The translations under genes were made by a program, and so were the position numbers. From NCBI GenBank assembly GCA_937902315.1, contig CALGUG010000019.1:154031-218030 (forward strand): a stretch of DNA of 64,000 bases, in the 5' to 3' direction. Below are positions 47,283-55,693 of this stretch, one piece after another (positions within the stretch are counted from its first letter, which is position 1; every line of letters starts with the position of its first letter). The DNA is from an uncultured Chloroflexales bacterium (GTDB lineage: Bacteria; Chloroflexota; Chloroflexia; Chloroflexales; Chloroflexaceae). Below the pieces are notes generated by a model. That model was not told where the DNA came from and did not search any database. It worked only from the letters and a program-made list of their open reading frames with translations.

Positions 47283-48428
47283 TTATTGGGTGTGCGGTGC
47301 AACCCGCAGATCTAAGTGGATTAAGGCTGAAGTATCGTAGACAACGATAGCTGGAGCCGAGTCTTTGGGGATTCGGAAGGCCAACTGTCCACTGACTTTG
47401 GTACCTTGATAGACCGTGCCACCATCGAGATAATCGTCCAACGAGAAGGTTGCTGAGGCGATATCGTGGACATGATTGTCAAGGTCGATGAGCGAGAAGC
47501 TGGCTGTGTTGGCAAAAGCAGCAGTATTTCCGCTTCGGCTTGTATAGCCATCATTGACAAATTCGACGCTAAAAACCACATATTTATAGCCATCGCCTGC
47601 CTCAGAATACTTGATCTTGGGCACATATTGGAAGCCCGAGGCCGAGATCCGTAGTCCATCTTGCGACACCGTCCAGTAGCCCTGAGGCATCTTCTTGCGA
47701 TAGCCATCCAAGACTTCTTGGGGCTGGATCGGCGGAGGCGGCGGCGCAGCAGGCTCTTCGACCACCGGAGCGGCCTCAGCTTCGGCCTGGGCTTGGCGAA
47801 TCTCGTTGCCTAACAGACCCAACAAGACGACATTTGGCCCGATCTCGGGGTGTAGCTCAAAACGAGCGCGCTCAAAGTGCTGAAGCAGATAGATCTTGCC
47901 ATCGCTTGGGTTGGTTTCAAAGGTCGCTTCCGAGATCGGCATGCCAAAGAGTGCCAGACTCTCGCTTTCACTTACACCCGTTTGGTTGAGATCAAGCCCG
48001 TTAGTGCGGAAGTAGTTCAGAAAATCGCCACAGATCTTGTGTTGGGTTTCGCTGAAATAGCGGCAGCCATCTTGCGGCTCGCCTTTGGGGAAGCTAAACC
48101 AGTCGATGCCCTGTTGTGCGAGGCGATCGACGCCCAGACGCCCCAAGAGCACATCGAAAGGACGTTGGTTTTCCGGGTGTAATTCGAGCCGATTGCGCTC
48201 GAACCACTGGACTAAGACAAGCTTGCCCTCGATCTCTTCGGCGTGGAAATCAGTGGTTGGATAGCCGAAAACCGCTAGACCGCCGTTCTGCTCCCAAAAC
48301 TCGCGAATCCGACCGCTGATACACTGGCCCGTTTCCGGGAAGCAGCGTTGATCATCTTGCCCAAAGACCGAGGGCACAAAACTAGCCGACATCAATAAGA
48401 CCAATAGAAGGACAATCCGCTTAAACAT
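47283..48428 (-). CDS. Secreted protein with two FGYP/ELHPE repeats and a DUF4352-like domain
   Basis: 381 residues. A cleavable signal (MFKRIVLLLVLLMSASFVPSVFG) is followed by two repeats, about 29-105 and 115-205. Each has the pattern C-F-x-E-T-x-x-x-I-x-G, FGYP or FGMP, a Q-W/H-FER element, and ELHPE followed by LLGxLG. I associate this repeat with Chloroflexota cell-surface proteins. A P/A/E linker (about 215-235) leads to an Ig-like domain resembling DUF4352 (VVFSVEFVNDGYTSRSG... FSLIDLDNHVHD). It is probably extracellular; the ligand is unknown. Confidence 0.8.
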   Translation of the reverse strand: MFKRIVLLLVLLMSASFVPSVFGQDDQRCFPETGQCISGRIREFWEQNGGLAVFGYPTTDFHAEEIEGKLVLVQWFERNRLELHPENQRPFDVLLGRLGVDRLAQQGIDWFSFPKGEPQDGCRYFSETQHKICGDFLNYFRTNGLDLNQTGVSESESLALFGMPISEATFETNPSDGKIYLLQHFERARFELHPEIGPNVVLLGLLGNEIRQAQAEAEAAPVVEEPAAPPPPPIQPQEVLDGYRKKMPQGYWTVSQDGLRISASGFQYVPKIKYSEAGDGYKYVVFSVEFVNDGYTSRSGNTAAFANTASFSLIDLDNHVHDIASATFSLDDYLDGGTVYQGTKVSGQLAFRIPKDSAPAIVVYDTSALIHLDLRVAPHTQ

Positions 48429-48627
48429 ACGTGCTCCATGTGTAGAATTGTAGCCCTGCCGCCAGAACGAACGACCAAACGCCGTGATGATGCCATGGTG
48501 TTTGGCCTGCGATTAGGTTTTGCTAACGCATAAATCCAGTATAGTGAGCGTTAAGGGCACAACTGAGCACGTCTGCTTGAAGCACGCAGTTTTTTGGAGT
48601 GAGTTTAAGACTTGGCGATATGTTTAG

Positions 48628-49095
48628 TTAGTTAGGCCGGTAACGAACCAGTTTCACTGCTAGCGAACTGTCCATATCAGCAAAGGTTTGAAGCATCATC
48701 TCTTCAGCTGCTTGCGGGGAGAGGCGGCCCGAACCTGCTCCTAGGATCGGAAAGGCCAGCGAGTTTAGACCAAGCTGTTCGGCCAGTTTCAGCGCATTGA
48801 TGGTCGAAGTCTGAACCGCTGACGATGAGCTATTCCAAAAGAGGTCGATGCTAGCAACGTGAATAATCTGTTTGAAGGGCAACTTGCCCGCGCCAGTTGC
48901 GACCGCATCGCCGAGGGCGAGCGGCCCCATGCGCGCCAGCTCGCGAAAGGGCTCAAGCCCGGCCCGCCGTTTGATCGCGCCCGAGACACCATGAGGCAAT
49001 AACAGCCACCACGGAATGCGGTTGCGATTCCATGGATTAACGATCGCTTCGACTTTCTGATCAAGCAAATCACCCTCAACCACTTCGATTTGCAT
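48628..49095 (-). CDS. Macrodomain protein (ADP-ribose binding)
   Basis: 155 residues, a single macro domain. MQIEVVEGDLLDQKVEAIVNPWN gives the GDI/GDL-type strand and the conserved Asn. HGVSGAIKRRAG is the glycine-rich ligand loop, and FPILGAGSGRLSPQAAEEMM is the second. Such domains bind or hydrolyse ADP-ribose derivatives and can reverse protein or nucleic-acid ADP-ribosylation. The 'PW' in place of 'AAN' is a slight departure. GAGG precedes the ATG. It is divergent from the glyoxalase-fold gene. Confidence 0.88.
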   Translation of the reverse strand: MQIEVVEGDLLDQKVEAIVNPWNRNRIPWWLLLPHGVSGAIKRRAGLEPFRELARMGPLALGDAVATGAGKLPFKQIIHVASIDLFWNSSSSAVQTSTINALKLAEQLGLNSLAFPILGAGSGRLSPQAAEEMMLQTFADMDSSLAVKLVRYRPN

Positions 49096-49168
49096 AGCTA
49101 CCTCTATCTAAGCTAACTAAACGATTTTTTAGTATAGCGTATGCGTATTTCCATTTGAATGTATGTGC

Positions 49169-49174
49169 TATAAT
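49169..49174 (+). promoter_or_regulatory. Candidate extended -10 (TGTGC-TATAAT)
   Basis: A consensus TATAAT with TG extension lies 36 bases before the glyoxalase-fold gene. The -35 is unclear. Confidence 0.55.
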
Positions 49175-49209
49175 GAAATAACGATTATTTCTGTAAAAGG
49201 AGCAGTTCT

Positions 49210-49572
49210 ATGCCACTTCAGCAAATCACCCCGATTTTACGGATTTTTGATCTCGCCAAAGCGAAAGAATTCTATCTCGATTATCTTGGCTTTACAATCG
49301 ACTGGGAACATGGTGTAGAGCAGAATCTTCCACGCTATCTGCAAATTTCAAAAGATGGTTGCGTTTTGCATTTGTCTGAACACTATGGCGATGGAGCGCC
49401 CGGTGTTGCGATCAGGATCGCTGCCACTCAGCTTGAGGAGTATCATCAAGAGTTGAGCGCCAAAAACTATATCTTTGCTAATCCGGGGCTTGAAACAGCT
49501 CCTTGGGGCGACAAAGAGTGTAGAATTACCGACCCTTTTGGCAATCGATTGAACTTTTATGAAGCAGCCTAA
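49210..49572 (+). CDS. Glyoxalase/bleomycin-resistance-fold (VOC) protein
   Basis: 120 residues, one VOC domain of two beta-alpha-beta-beta-beta units. ILRIFDLAKAKEFYLDYLGF is the classic opening, and ECRITDPFGNRLNFYE the closing strand with a likely metal ligand (final Glu). HLSEHYGDGAPG in the middle provides a possible His. It may be a dioxygenase, isomerase or antibiotic-binding protein; a single VOC domain must dimerise. AAAGGAG lies 7 bases upstream. Confidence 0.9.
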   Translation: MPLQQITPILRIFDLAKAKEFYLDYLGFTIDWEHGVEQNLPRYLQISKDGCVLHLSEHYGDGAPGVAIRIAATQLEEYHQELSAKNYIFANPGLETAPWGDKECRITDPFGNRLNFYEAA

Positions 49573-49614
49573 TTCTAGCGATCACGATCAATAGAGTTAA
49601 GACATGTGGAATGT

Positions 49615-50277
49615 CTAGCTGTTTTTGCCTGGGGTAAGCAAACCGCTCTCATAGGCGATAATTACCAGTTGAGAGCGGTCGCGTGCATTGAGCTTGGCGA
49701 GCAAGCGGCTGACATAGGTGCGCGCCGTGGCTGGGCTGATCACCAGCTCTTGGGCGATCTCGTCGTTGGACTGGCCCAAGCCGATATGACGCAGAATCTC
49801 GCACTCTCGCTCGGTCAGCTCTTTAAGTAATTCAGGTTTGAGCGAGCCTATGTTGGTGACCAACTGCTGCATTACGCGGCGGGTGATGGCAGGAGCCAGC
49901 AGCGCTTCGCCACCCGCTACAATGCGCACGGCTCGCCGCAGCTCCTCTGGACTGATATCTTTAAGTAGATAGCCCGCAGCGCCAGCGCGAATCGCTTCTT
50001 GAATATCTTCGTCTTCGTCGAAGGTGGTGAGCACAAGCACTTTGCTGTTGTGCAGATCGGGTTGATTGACGATCTGACGAGTCGCCTGCAGACCATCCAT
50101 AATCGGCATGCGAATGTCCATCAGCACCACATCGGGCCGCTTTTCTTGCACGAGCTGCAAGCCGCTGCGACCGTTATCAGCCTCGCCAACGATCTTGATC
50201 TCTGGATCGTGCTCGAGGAGGGCACGTAGACCAGCTCGCACTAAGACCTGATCATCGATCAGTACCACAGCGATCAT
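49615..50277 (-). CDS. NarL/LuxR-type response regulator
   Basis: 220 residues. The receiver has acidic pair D8/D9, phosphoacceptor D54 in VVLMDIRMPIMDG, Thr in VLVLTTFDED and Lys in GYLLKDIS. The LuxR HTH (about 150-212) reads LTERECEILRHIGLGQSNDE and SPATARTYVSRLLAKL. The gene starts 1 base after the stop of the cognate kinase upstream, so the pair is co-transcribed. Output is probably activation of a target promoter; the divergent small membrane protein genes are candidates. Confidence 0.95.
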   Translation of the reverse strand: MIAVVLIDDQVLVRAGLRALLEHDPEIKIVGEADNGRSGLQLVQEKRPDVVLMDIRMPIMDGLQATRQIVNQPDLHNSKVLVLTTFDEDEDIQEAIRAGAAGYLLKDISPEELRRAVRIVAGGEALLAPAITRRVMQQLVTNIGSLKPELLKELTERECEILRHIGLGQSNDEIAQELVISPATARTYVSRLLAKLNARDRSQLVIIAYESGLLTPGKNS

Positions 50278-50278
50278 C

Positions 50279-51466
50279 TCAAAGCTCCTTTAAAGGGAGG
50301 AAGGCTCTAACTTCAAAGCCTCCCGCAGCGCTGGCTTGGGCTGTTAAGTCTCCGCCCAAGAGACGGGCACGCTCACGCATACCGCTGATACCATTTCCAA
50401 TTACGGTCGCTCCTTGAGCGCCTCTGCCGTTATCGACGATCTGAAGCTGCAGCCCATCTTCGACGCTTTCGATCCGCAGCGAGAGCTTGCTCGCTTGAGC
50501 GTGACGCAGGCTATTAGTTAGCGCCTCTTGAATGATGCGATAGGCGGCCGCATCGATGCTGGCGGGCAGACGCTCGATCTCGAGCGCTGCGTCGATCTGT
50601 ACATCGACCTCCAAACCACTATTGTTGGCGTTTTCGATCAGATCGCCCAAATGCTTGAGCGAACCGATCGACCAGTCGGCCTGTTGATCGCCGGGTGTGC
50701 GCAATACCTTCAGCAAGGTGCGCAGTTCGCGCATGGTCGCTGTGCAGGCTGTGCGAATATGCCCGAGCGCTTGGCGGGCTTGTTCGGGTTTGTTATAGAG
50801 CGCTTCTCTGGCGACATCGGCCTGCAGCGAGATGACCGAGATGCTGTGCCCGATGGTGTCGTGCAGTTCGCGCGCCATACGCACACGTTCGCTCTGAATG
50901 CGCTGTTCGGCACGATAGGCATGCTCTTGGGCGATCAGTTGGGCCGTATGGGCCTGCTCGGCGCGCAGGGCCTTGCGCGAGCGGCTGCTATCGCCGAGTG
51001 CGATCGAGGCTGCCAAGAGGGTGGCCGTCGAGACCAGTTCATAACCCAACAGATAGGCGATCGATTCGCCATCGCGCAGCCGAAAGAAGGTCGAGACGCA
51101 GACCAAAATGAAGCTGACCAGAATCGCCGCGCGGATATGGCCGCGTTCGGCTGCCGAGAAGAGTGCGGCTACTACTGGCAGGGCCACGCCGATCGCTGGA
51201 TAGCTGAAGCTATAGTAGGCAAACAGTAGCAGCTTTGTGGTGATGAGAACGCCGACTGGGAAGCGACGTCGCAAGAGCATAAGGCTGCCAAAACAGACCG
51301 CAAAGGAGTAGGCTAAAAGATCTGGCGGGCGCGACCCTCCTTGTCGGCTGCTGATCACCAAGGTTAGCACTAGGGTCACTATGAGGCCTAAGAGTGTATC
51401 GAGCAGCCAGGCTGGAACCTGTTCCTCTGAACTTATTTTAGCGTTATAATCCTCTCGCTTTTGCAT
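50279..51466 (-). CDS. Membrane sensor histidine kinase, HisKA_3 (DesK/NarX-like)
   Basis: 395 residues. About five membrane helices span 20-160 (LLDTLLGLIVTLVLTLVIS... ALPVVAALFSAA... LLAASIAL). A short coiled linker leads to HisKA_3 with phospho-His H202 in ELHDTIGHSISVISLQAD, then HATPase with NSLRHAQASK and DNGRGAQG. No extracellular sensor domain is present, so it probably senses the membrane itself or a membrane partner. It forms an operon with the following response regulator and is divergent from two small membrane protein genes. Confidence 0.94.
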   Translation of the reverse strand: MQKREDYNAKISSEEQVPAWLLDTLLGLIVTLVLTLVISSRQGGSRPPDLLAYSFAVCFGSLMLLRRRFPVGVLITTKLLLFAYYSFSYPAIGVALPVVAALFSAAERGHIRAAILVSFILVCVSTFFRLRDGESIAYLLGYELVSTATLLAASIALGDSSRSRKALRAEQAHTAQLIAQEHAYRAEQRIQSERVRMARELHDTIGHSISVISLQADVAREALYNKPEQARQALGHIRTACTATMRELRTLLKVLRTPGDQQADWSIGSLKHLGDLIENANNSGLEVDVQIDAALEIERLPASIDAAAYRIIQEALTNSLRHAQASKLSLRIESVEDGLQLQIVDNGRGAQGATVIGNGISGMRERARLLGGDLTAQASAAGGFEVRAFLPLKEL

Positions 51467-51646
51467 AGTTCTAGTCTAACAAGCAATCCCCGCTCTGTCT
51501 ATCGTTTCGCAGCTATCAAGCTGTCGCTTTGGAACGTATATGCTTGTCAACAAATGACGACAACAAGTAGCGTTGCTACTCCGATGCGCAAACTGTTCGC
51601 CCCAGCTATCATCACAGCCAACAGAACGTTGCAAAAGGAGTTTTTG

Positions 51647-52033
51647 ATGGATAGCTTAAAACGATTGCACTGGCCTTTGGTTATTGGCCTTGGTGCGCTG
51701 GCCTTAGTTTGGCCGGTCGTTAACCTTAGCGGGCTGATGGATTTGCTCGGCCGACCCCTTGGGCCACTGTTGGTGATTGTTTTGATCTCGTTGGTGTGGC
51801 TGGGCGCCATGCTGTTGAGTAAGGTGCGCGAACCGCTCTTGACCCTTACTGCTACCGGCGCGATTTACGGTCTGTTCGCTATTCTGATCGGTGCACTGCT
51901 TTCTCCTCTCGTTGATGGCCAAGCGAGCGGCCCTATGAGCCACCCGATCGCCATTGTGATGCTGTTGTTGACGAATAGCATTTGGGGCGCCTTGGTCGGC
52001 TTGTGCGCCCAATTGATCCGAGCACGCAAATAG
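51647..52033 (+). CDS. Small four-helix membrane protein
   Basis: 128 residues from ATG 51647, set by AAAGGAG 7 bases upstream; the longer open frame before it has no start signal. Four hydrophobic segments are seen, such as WPLVIGLGALALVWPVVNLS and LGPLLVIVLISLVWLGAML. I recognise no family. It is divergent from the two-component kinase and precedes another membrane protein by 32 bases. This is an arrangement often seen when the kinase system controls or senses through such a protein. Confidence 0.75.
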   Translation: MDSLKRLHWPLVIGLGALALVWPVVNLSGLMDLLGRPLGPLLVIVLISLVWLGAMLLSKVREPLLTLTATGAIYGLFAILIGALLSPLVDGQASGPMSHPIAIVMLLLTNSIWGALVGLCAQLIRARK

Positions 52034-52065
52034 CTTGCTTGCGCTTGAAACACAAGGAGTGAAAG

Positions 52066-52542
52066 GTGAATTCAGAGAGCTCTATTCAAACTGCACCGTT
52101 TGTCAAGCCGCTTCCAAAGTGGCGCTTAGCTTTTCGCTATCTCTACATCGTGCTGGCCTGTTTGATCGCGCTTTCGGTTGTTATTCAGGTCTTCTTGGCG
52201 GGGGCCGCTGTAACGGTGCACGCCTCCTACTGGCCGCTTCACCGTTCGTTCGCCCATACGATCGAGCTGCTGATCATCCTCGCCTGCCTAGTTGGGCTTG
52301 GCACCGGCTTACCTTGGCGAATCCAAGGCCTTGGCGGCCTGCTCTTCCTTTTGTTAGCTCTTCAATACATCTTTTTAGAAACCATGCCGCGTTTTGGCCT
52401 AATTATTCTGCGTGCCTTCCATGTGGTTGACGCGCTTTTCTTCTTTTGGGTTTCGCTCGCTCTGATCGGAAGGGTCTGGCAACAGTTGCGTCTGCAAAAG
52501 CAAGCTGAGCTTAGCAGCGAGCTTGTAGCCAGCGAAAGCTAA
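52066..52542 (+). CDS. Four-helix membrane protein, DUF6220-like
   Basis: 158 residues from a GTG start (AAGGAG 7 bases upstream). Four membrane segments are present: YIVLACLIALSVVIQVFLAG, FAHTIELLIILACLVGL, IQGLGGLLFLLLALQYIFLE and FHVVDALFFFWVSLALIG. The QVFLAG start, a mid-protein His and a His in the last helix resemble DUF6220, in which His residues may bind heme; this is a tentative match. Probably an operon with the preceding small membrane protein. Confidence 0.7.
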   Translation: MNSESSIQTAPFVKPLPKWRLAFRYLYIVLACLIALSVVIQVFLAGAAVTVHASYWPLHRSFAHTIELLIILACLVGLGTGLPWRIQGLGGLLFLLLALQYIFLETMPRFGLIILRAFHVVDALFFFWVSLALIGRVWQQLRLQKQAELSSELVASES

Positions 52543-52839
52543 AAGCGCCTTATCTCAGCGTCTGTTTGTTTGAGCGAGTTATCTGGGGCGATAGTGTGTA
52601 AGGGATCTGAGAGCTATAAACAAGCTTAGTTGCGTTTACAGTGGAGCTAGTGGCTTCAGTAGGGCGAATTCAGAGACTCTAAAACGTGGAGCGCTGAGCA
52701 TTTAGGTTGACATAAAATTCGTGAAAACAGACGGGAGATACCTCCCGCCTTGAGTTTGTTTGGTGGTCTTTGCTTTTGATTGGCGCCGTAGAACGCCGAT
52801 TGCTCCCAGTGAAGAAGATCTCTTTGAGGCGATGCAAAA

Positions 52840-53014
52840 GCAAGGAGATTAGCCTTGAATTCAGGCTAATCTCCTCAAGGCGGATCCGTTTGTGTGTTTG
52901 GGGGCGCTTTCCGGGCACACCAGACAGCCCGAATGTAGGCAAAGGATGTTGATAGCCGAAGGCGGACGCGCTAGAAGCCGAATGGGAGGTTAGGAGCTCT
53001 CCGCCAGAGCGTTG
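52840..53014. repeat. Type B repeat copy with adjoining 13-bp palindrome
   Basis: AGGAGATTAGCCT (52843-52855) and AGGCTAATCTCCT (52863-52875) form a perfect inverted repeat. The AAGGCGGATCCGTTTG at about 52877 is a decayed type A end. The forward type B core is at 52950-52973, ending CTCTCCGCCAGAGCG. The flanking gap (52543-53085) holds nothing else. Confidence 0.8.
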
Positions 53015-53085
53015 AACTGATTGGATAGGGTAGCCCTAAAATGGACTGTTCGTTGATGCTCGGTTAGATTGATTGCTCGGCTAAA

Positions 53086-53940
53086 CTATTTCCCCAACAG
53101 CTCCTTTAATTCCTCGATGGTGTAGGCGGGCTGTTTTTGATGGATCATGGCATGGCAGTTGGGGCAGATCGGGCGGAGATCTTCGATTGGATCGAGCATA
53201 TAGCTCTCGTCGATCTCGTTTAGCGGCACGATATGGTGGACATGGATGTAGTTGTGCCCGATTTTGCCAAAGATCGCTTCGAAATTGAAGCCGCAGACCG
53301 AGCAGTTATAGCCATAGTGTTGTAGGCATTTGCCGCGCGCTATGCTGTTGTGCTCGAAGGCATTGACGCTGATCTGCTTTTTGGCAGCTTCGGGGTAACT
53401 GTCGTCCTCGGATAGCTCTTCGGGCAGGGCGAAGGGCGCTTCGAGTTGCGCAAGTGGCGCAGTGCCCGGCTCGTACTCGGGCAGGAAGGTATCGAGTTGG
53501 GCCGCCGATGCTGCGGTTAGCTCTCGCACGCCCGCAAAGGACTGATTGTCGAGATAGTTTGGATATTTGAAGGTCGGCCCGGTCGTCTGGCCGTTTTCGA
53601 GAAAAAGCAGCGTTTTTGTGATGTCTGCGGGAATGCGCAGGTTCGAGTTCATGGGCGTACAGGATTGAGCGATAACGTGATCCGAAGCGTAGCTTAACTC
53701 TTGAGGGTCTTCCTGCAAGATCGCCGCAGCCTCTTCTGGGCCACAGATCTGCGCTACTACCATCCTTGCCAGCACATATAACTGCCCTCTGAGAATGGTA
53801 ACGATGTAGACAATATCGCCCGTTTTAACGCCTCGTGTTAGAAAATCATCTCCTGCTGTATGGTCTAAAGGCAGACCTTCCCAATCTTTATGGTTTTTTA
53901 TAGTGTCGTTGGACCAAAAGTGTGTAAAGTAACGCGACAT
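53086..53940 (-). CDS. HNH endonuclease with EVE/PUA-like N-terminal domain
   Basis: 284 residues with GGAG 7 bases upstream. The N-terminal 145 residues (FWSNDTIKNHKDWEGLPLDH, then VKTGDIVYIVTILRGQLYVLARM) look like the modified-base-reading EVE/PUA fold; this is a motif-level judgement. A linker leads to a C-terminal McrA-type HNH domain (about 205-284): CSVCGFNFEAIFG, IHVHHIVPLNEID and LRPICPNCHAMIHQ. That gives a zinc knuckle (4 Cys) and the HH-N-H active site. The reader-plus-HNH layout is that of modification-dependent (type IV) restriction enzymes. No methylase is adjacent. Confidence 0.82.
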   Translation of the reverse strand: MSRYFTHFWSNDTIKNHKDWEGLPLDHTAGDDFLTRGVKTGDIVYIVTILRGQLYVLARMVVAQICGPEEAAAILQEDPQELSYASDHVIAQSCTPMNSNLRIPADITKTLLFLENGQTTGPTFKYPNYLDNQSFAGVRELTAASAAQLDTFLPEYEPGTAPLAQLEAPFALPEELSEDDSYPEAAKKQISVNAFEHNSIARGKCLQHYGYNCSVCGFNFEAIFGKIGHNYIHVHHIVPLNEIDESYMLDPIEDLRPICPNCHAMIHQKQPAYTIEELKELLGK

Positions 53941-54169
53941 CTTTGATCTCCATAACGAAGTATAAGCAGACCAACAGGTGCTTAGAAGTCAGTTTCTTAA
54001 TCAACTATATCATTCGTTTTAAAGCTTGGAAAGTTATTAGAATAGCCTGCGAGCTTGTATATCGCTATTGCCCCGTTTGCTTATGAGCCGTATAATGTCG
54101 TTTCACATTTGAAATTTCGGACGCAGGAAATTGAGTTGATATAAGCGATATTAGCGCTAGGAGCAGGCA

Positions 54170-54874
54170 ATGTCAGATCCGCTTATCCAATTGTTCGCCC
54201 ACTTGTTAGAGCAGCATGGTGTTCCTCACAGTGTATCTGATGATAGCTTGCATATTCCTCCGCTTGCTTTAACCCTCAAAGTCTTTCCGGTTCATATTTT
54301 CGAAAGTGATCTGGGTGTGCAGGTTACCTTGGCGGTAGAAGGCAGTCATGTCTCTTGGCCCGATGAAATGATTGATACTCTTTTGGGCTTTGGAGATGAT
54401 GTTGTAGAGGCCAGTGTTAGCGCTTTAAGCAATTGGCTTTACAGCACCTTTATCGTTTTGACTGCCTTTTTGGCACCCCAACACGCTTCGGCCGAAGTCT
54501 ATACTGACGAGTTTAGCGCGACCAGTGGCGGGAAAACCGTCAAATGGAAGGTCTTTGCGAGTCCGCTGCAGACAGTCGGTAACGAAGTAGATGCCAGCGC
54601 TGTTCGTGATGGTTTGAGCGAAGAGCCACCTTATCAGCAGCTTATTCCCTTGTTTGCCGATCAAGAGCTTTCGGGAACGATCTATTGGAGCAAAGTATTT
54701 GCCGCTTGCCGAAGCGATCAAGAAGTTGTCGGCGATTGCTGGCTCAACAACGAGAAGTGGCAAGAGGGTCTCGATCGGATTCAGCGCTTCGCTTGGCCGC
54801 CATCAGAAGGTATGCGCGCTTTCCGCCAATTTATGGTATTTGTGCGTGAGGATTACTCGCCCTTAGTGGGCTAA
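54170..54874 (+). CDS. Cytoplasmic protein of unknown function (possibly DUF6348)
   Basis: 234 residues from an ATG with AGGAGC upstream. A short N-terminal helical segment (PLIQLFAHLLEQHGV) leads to beta-rich stretches with hydrophobic strands (LTLKVFPVHIFESDLGVQVT). A Trp-rich end (YWSKVFAACRSDQEVVGDCW and FAWPPSEGMRAFRQFMVF) closes it. I recall similar C-termini in DUF6348 proteins but cannot confirm. It has no membrane segment or catalytic signature and precedes the AAC(6')-like gene by 54 bases. Confidence 0.65.
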   Translation: MSDPLIQLFAHLLEQHGVPHSVSDDSLHIPPLALTLKVFPVHIFESDLGVQVTLAVEGSHVSWPDEMIDTLLGFGDDVVEASVSALSNWLYSTFIVLTAFLAPQHASAEVYTDEFSATSGGKTVKWKVFASPLQTVGNEVDASAVRDGLSEEPPYQQLIPLFADQELSGTIYWSKVFAACRSDQEVVGDCWLNNEKWQEGLDRIQRFAWPPSEGMRAFRQFMVFVREDYSPLVG

Positions 54875-54928
54875 AAGTTTCAACGTATAATTGCAGCTGA
54901 TGTGCTCTTTGTGATCAGTGAGGCTGTA

Positions 54929-55483
54929 ATGAATTATACCTTTTGTAATCTAGCAGATTCGCCAGAGTATCAGCTGGCGGCGGCTGAGATCCTTTGGAAG
55001 GCCTTTATCCAGAAGGGCCACGATGCTTGGCCCGATCTAGAGAGCGCCAAACAAGAGGTTGCCGAGTGTATCAACCCCGACTACATCTGTCTGGGTATTT
55101 GCGCAGATGGTGAGCTATTGGGCTGGGTTGGTCTGCGCCCGAGCTACGAGCTTACTTGGGAGTTACACCCCTTGGTGGTGCGTAGCGATGCCCAAGGCAA
55201 AGGCATCGGTCGCCAGTTAGTCGCTGAACTGGAGCGGCGTGCTAAAGAAAGAGGCATTATCGGGATAATGTTGGGCACCGATGATGAGCTCTTTATGACC
55301 AGCCTCTCGCAGGTCGATCTGACTCCGCAAAATCTGCCCGATCAGATCAAAGCGGTGCGTAATCTACGCAATCACCCCTTCGAGTTCTATCAAAAATGCG
55401 GATACGGGATCATTGGGGTGATCCCGAACGCCAATGGCAAGCGCAAACCCGATATCTTGATGTGGAAATCGCTGATCGACTAA
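54929..55483 (+). CDS. GNAT acetyltransferase resembling aminoglycoside 6'-N-acetyltransferase
   Basis: 184 residues from ATG 54929 (GAGG 5 bases upstream). The sequence follows AAC(6')-I enzymes closely in landmarks: LLGWVGLRPSY, TWELHPLVV, RSDAQGKGIGRQLVAELE (the acetyl-CoA loop), LGTDDE, MTSLSQVDL, HPFEFYQKCGYGIIGVIPNA and KPDILMWK. Length is also typical. These enzymes acetylate the 6'-amine of aminoglycosides in the cytoplasm. Whether it confers resistance or acts on another amine is unknown. It is embedded among ordinary genes, with no integron or IS sign. Confidence 0.85.
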   Translation: MNYTFCNLADSPEYQLAAAEILWKAFIQKGHDAWPDLESAKQEVAECINPDYICLGICADGELLGWVGLRPSYELTWELHPLVVRSDAQGKGIGRQLVAELERRAKERGIIGIMLGTDDELFMTSLSQVDLTPQNLPDQIKAVRNLRNHPFEFYQKCGYGIIGVIPNANGKRKPDILMWKSLID

Positions 55484-55492
55484 GACAAACCT

Positions 55493-55654
55493 ATGAGCGC
55501 TATGGATCGACGAAAACTGCTTATCCTCGACCTCGATGAAACGCTGATCCATACGCGCGGGCAAGCGGGCGGCCTAACAACTCCACCTGATTTTGAGTTG
55601 TTAGGCTGCTTTGTTTGGAGGCGCTCCTTCCTCGATGCCTTTGTTGAGCGCTAA
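55493..55654 (+). pseudogene. Truncated HAD/FCP1-like phosphatase remnant
   Basis: An ATG-to-TAA frame of 53 residues begins MSAMDRRKLLILDLDETLIH, the DxDxT nucleophile motif of HAD phosphatases of the NLI-interacting (FCP1/SCP) type. It continues to FVWRRSFLDAFVER, which matches the region normally followed by the second half of the core domain, then stops. A following frame reads LTAYRVDVKRSGEVYEAL, which could be the continuation after a shift, until it is overrun by the next gene. The rest of the domain (motifs II-IV) is missing, so this is a decayed gene. Confidence 0.75.
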
Positions 55655-55693
55655 CTGCCTATCGAGTCGATGTGAAAAGAAGCGGCGAGGTGT

